A stretch of DNA of 64,000 nucleotides. Origin: Bordetella genomosp. 2. GTDB lineage: Bacteria > Pseudomonadota > Gammaproteobacteria > Burkholderiales > Burkholderiaceae_B. The notes beneath the pieces were generated by a model. That model had not been told where the DNA came from. It searched no databases and saw only the letters and a list, made by a program, of their open reading frames with translations. The DNA lies in NCBI RefSeq assembly GCF_002261345.1, contig NZ_NEVT01000008.1, positions 434,001 through 498,000 on the forward strand, given 5' to 3'. Below, piece by piece: positions 63,650 to 64,000 of the stretch. The position numbers and the translations under genes are program-made. Every line of letters begins with the position of its first letter. Within the stretch, counting starts at the first letter, position 1.

Positions 63650-64000
63650 GATGCGGGGCGCCGCGCCAGCGCCAGGGCATAGAGGACATCGCGGGGCTGC
63701 CCGGTGACTTTCGCGGCCACCCGCGCCGCGTCGCGCACCGACAGGCTTTCGAGCAGCGCGTCGAGCAGCGCGCCGGTGGCCGGGTCGTCGGCGGCATGGA
63801 CGATCAGCACGAATTCCCCCTGCTCGCGGTGCGGGTCGTCCGCCAGCCATTGCGCGGCCCGCGACAGCGGCATGGTGGCGATCTGCTCGAAGCGCTTGGT
63901 GAGTTCGCGCGCCACGGTCAGGCTGCGCTGCGGGCCGCAGACCTCGAGCAGGTCGGCCAGGGTCGCGGCCAGCCGGTGCGGCGACTCGAACATCACCACG
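63646..64000 (-). CDS. rsmI: 16S rRNA 2'-O-methyltransferase RsmI, 3' part
   Basis: The C-terminal 117 codons of an RsmI-type (tetrapyrrole methylase-fold) enzyme; the start lies beyond the right edge. VMFESPHRLAATLADL and CGPQRSLTVARELTKRFEQI are family hallmarks, followed by a REQGEFVLIVHAA segment and a C-terminal helical domain (LSVRDAARVAAKVTGQPRDVLYALAL in part). It methylates the 2'-O of C1402 in 16S rRNA. Its TGA overlaps the ogt start. Confidence 0.92.
   Translation of the reverse strand, partial: VVMFESPHRLAATLADLLEVCGPQRSLTVARELTKRFEQIATMPLSRAAQWLADDPHREQGEFVLIVHAADDPATGALLDALLESLSVRDAARVAAKVTGQPRDVLYALALARRPAS

Noticed and set aside
1-64000. tRNA, rRNA, CRISPR arrays, prophage or complete insertion sequences
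   Set aside because: None was recognised on either strand; coding genes account for nearly all of the window.

Overview
The window is high-GC, gene-dense betaproteobacterial DNA and almost certainly comes from a Bordetella chromosome. The main anchors are a complete hurIR-bhuRSTUV heme-uptake locus, sensor kinases and a response regulator that closely resemble BvgS and BvgA, many Bug-type solute receptors, and the cydAB/cydX/cydDC and kdsD-kdsC-lptCAB-hpf-ptsN-hprK-rapZ blocks. No insertion sequence, tRNA, rRNA or CRISPR array was seen. The lack of any IS481 copy over 64 kb argues against B. pertussis. The three broken genes point to a lineage that is losing genes. I cannot fix the species.

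Layout. 1-2.9 kb: end of a branched-chain amino acid ABC operon (livG, livF), then two oxidoreductases. 2.8-9.9 kb (minus): a chaperone-usher fimbrial operon (subunit, chaperone, usher, tip adhesin) whose last two genes are, unexpectedly, an acyl carrier protein and a ketoacyl synthase; the synthase is interrupted by an amber codon. 9.95-10.38 kb: a regulatory gap with a perfect inverted TTTCCTA heptad pair, the known BvgA-binding motif. 10.4-15.3 kb: a split, BvgAS-like phosphorelay made of two hybrid kinases, a free HPt protein and a BvgA-like regulator. 15.4-21.2 kb: LysR regulators, a nitroreductase, an exporter, a tartrate dehydrogenase-like enzyme and a Bug receptor. 21.2-29.3 kb: Fur-type site, ECF sigma/anti-sigma pair, heme receptor and heme ABC transporter. 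29.3-33.7 kb (minus): a compact catabolic operon (TauD dioxygenase, LysR, nitrilase, RraA-like aldolase, Bug receptor). 33.9-44.7 kb: acetyltransferase, a 1321-residue flavin/Fe-S oxidoreductase, YqaA, ilvA, porin, a three-repeat DUF4148 protein, LysR, apt. 44.7-51.7 kb (minus): cydA-cydB-cydX-cydD-cydC, preceded by a newly recognised 28-codon cysteine-rich leader ORF and a GbsR-type regulator. 51.8-57.4 kb: purT, then the Kdo and LPS-transport genes and hpf, with no rpoN between lptB and hpf. 57.6-64 kb: ptsN, hprK, two c-type cytochromes on the other strand (one frameshifted), rapZ, rlpA, ogt and the 3' end of rsmI.

The most interesting parts are the fimbria/ACP-KS operon next to a Bvg-like phosphorelay and a BvgA-type palindrome, and the cysteine-rich leader whose stop codon runs into the cydA ribosome binding site. 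Coordinates come from direct reading. Family assignments are from motif recognition only; no database search was run.
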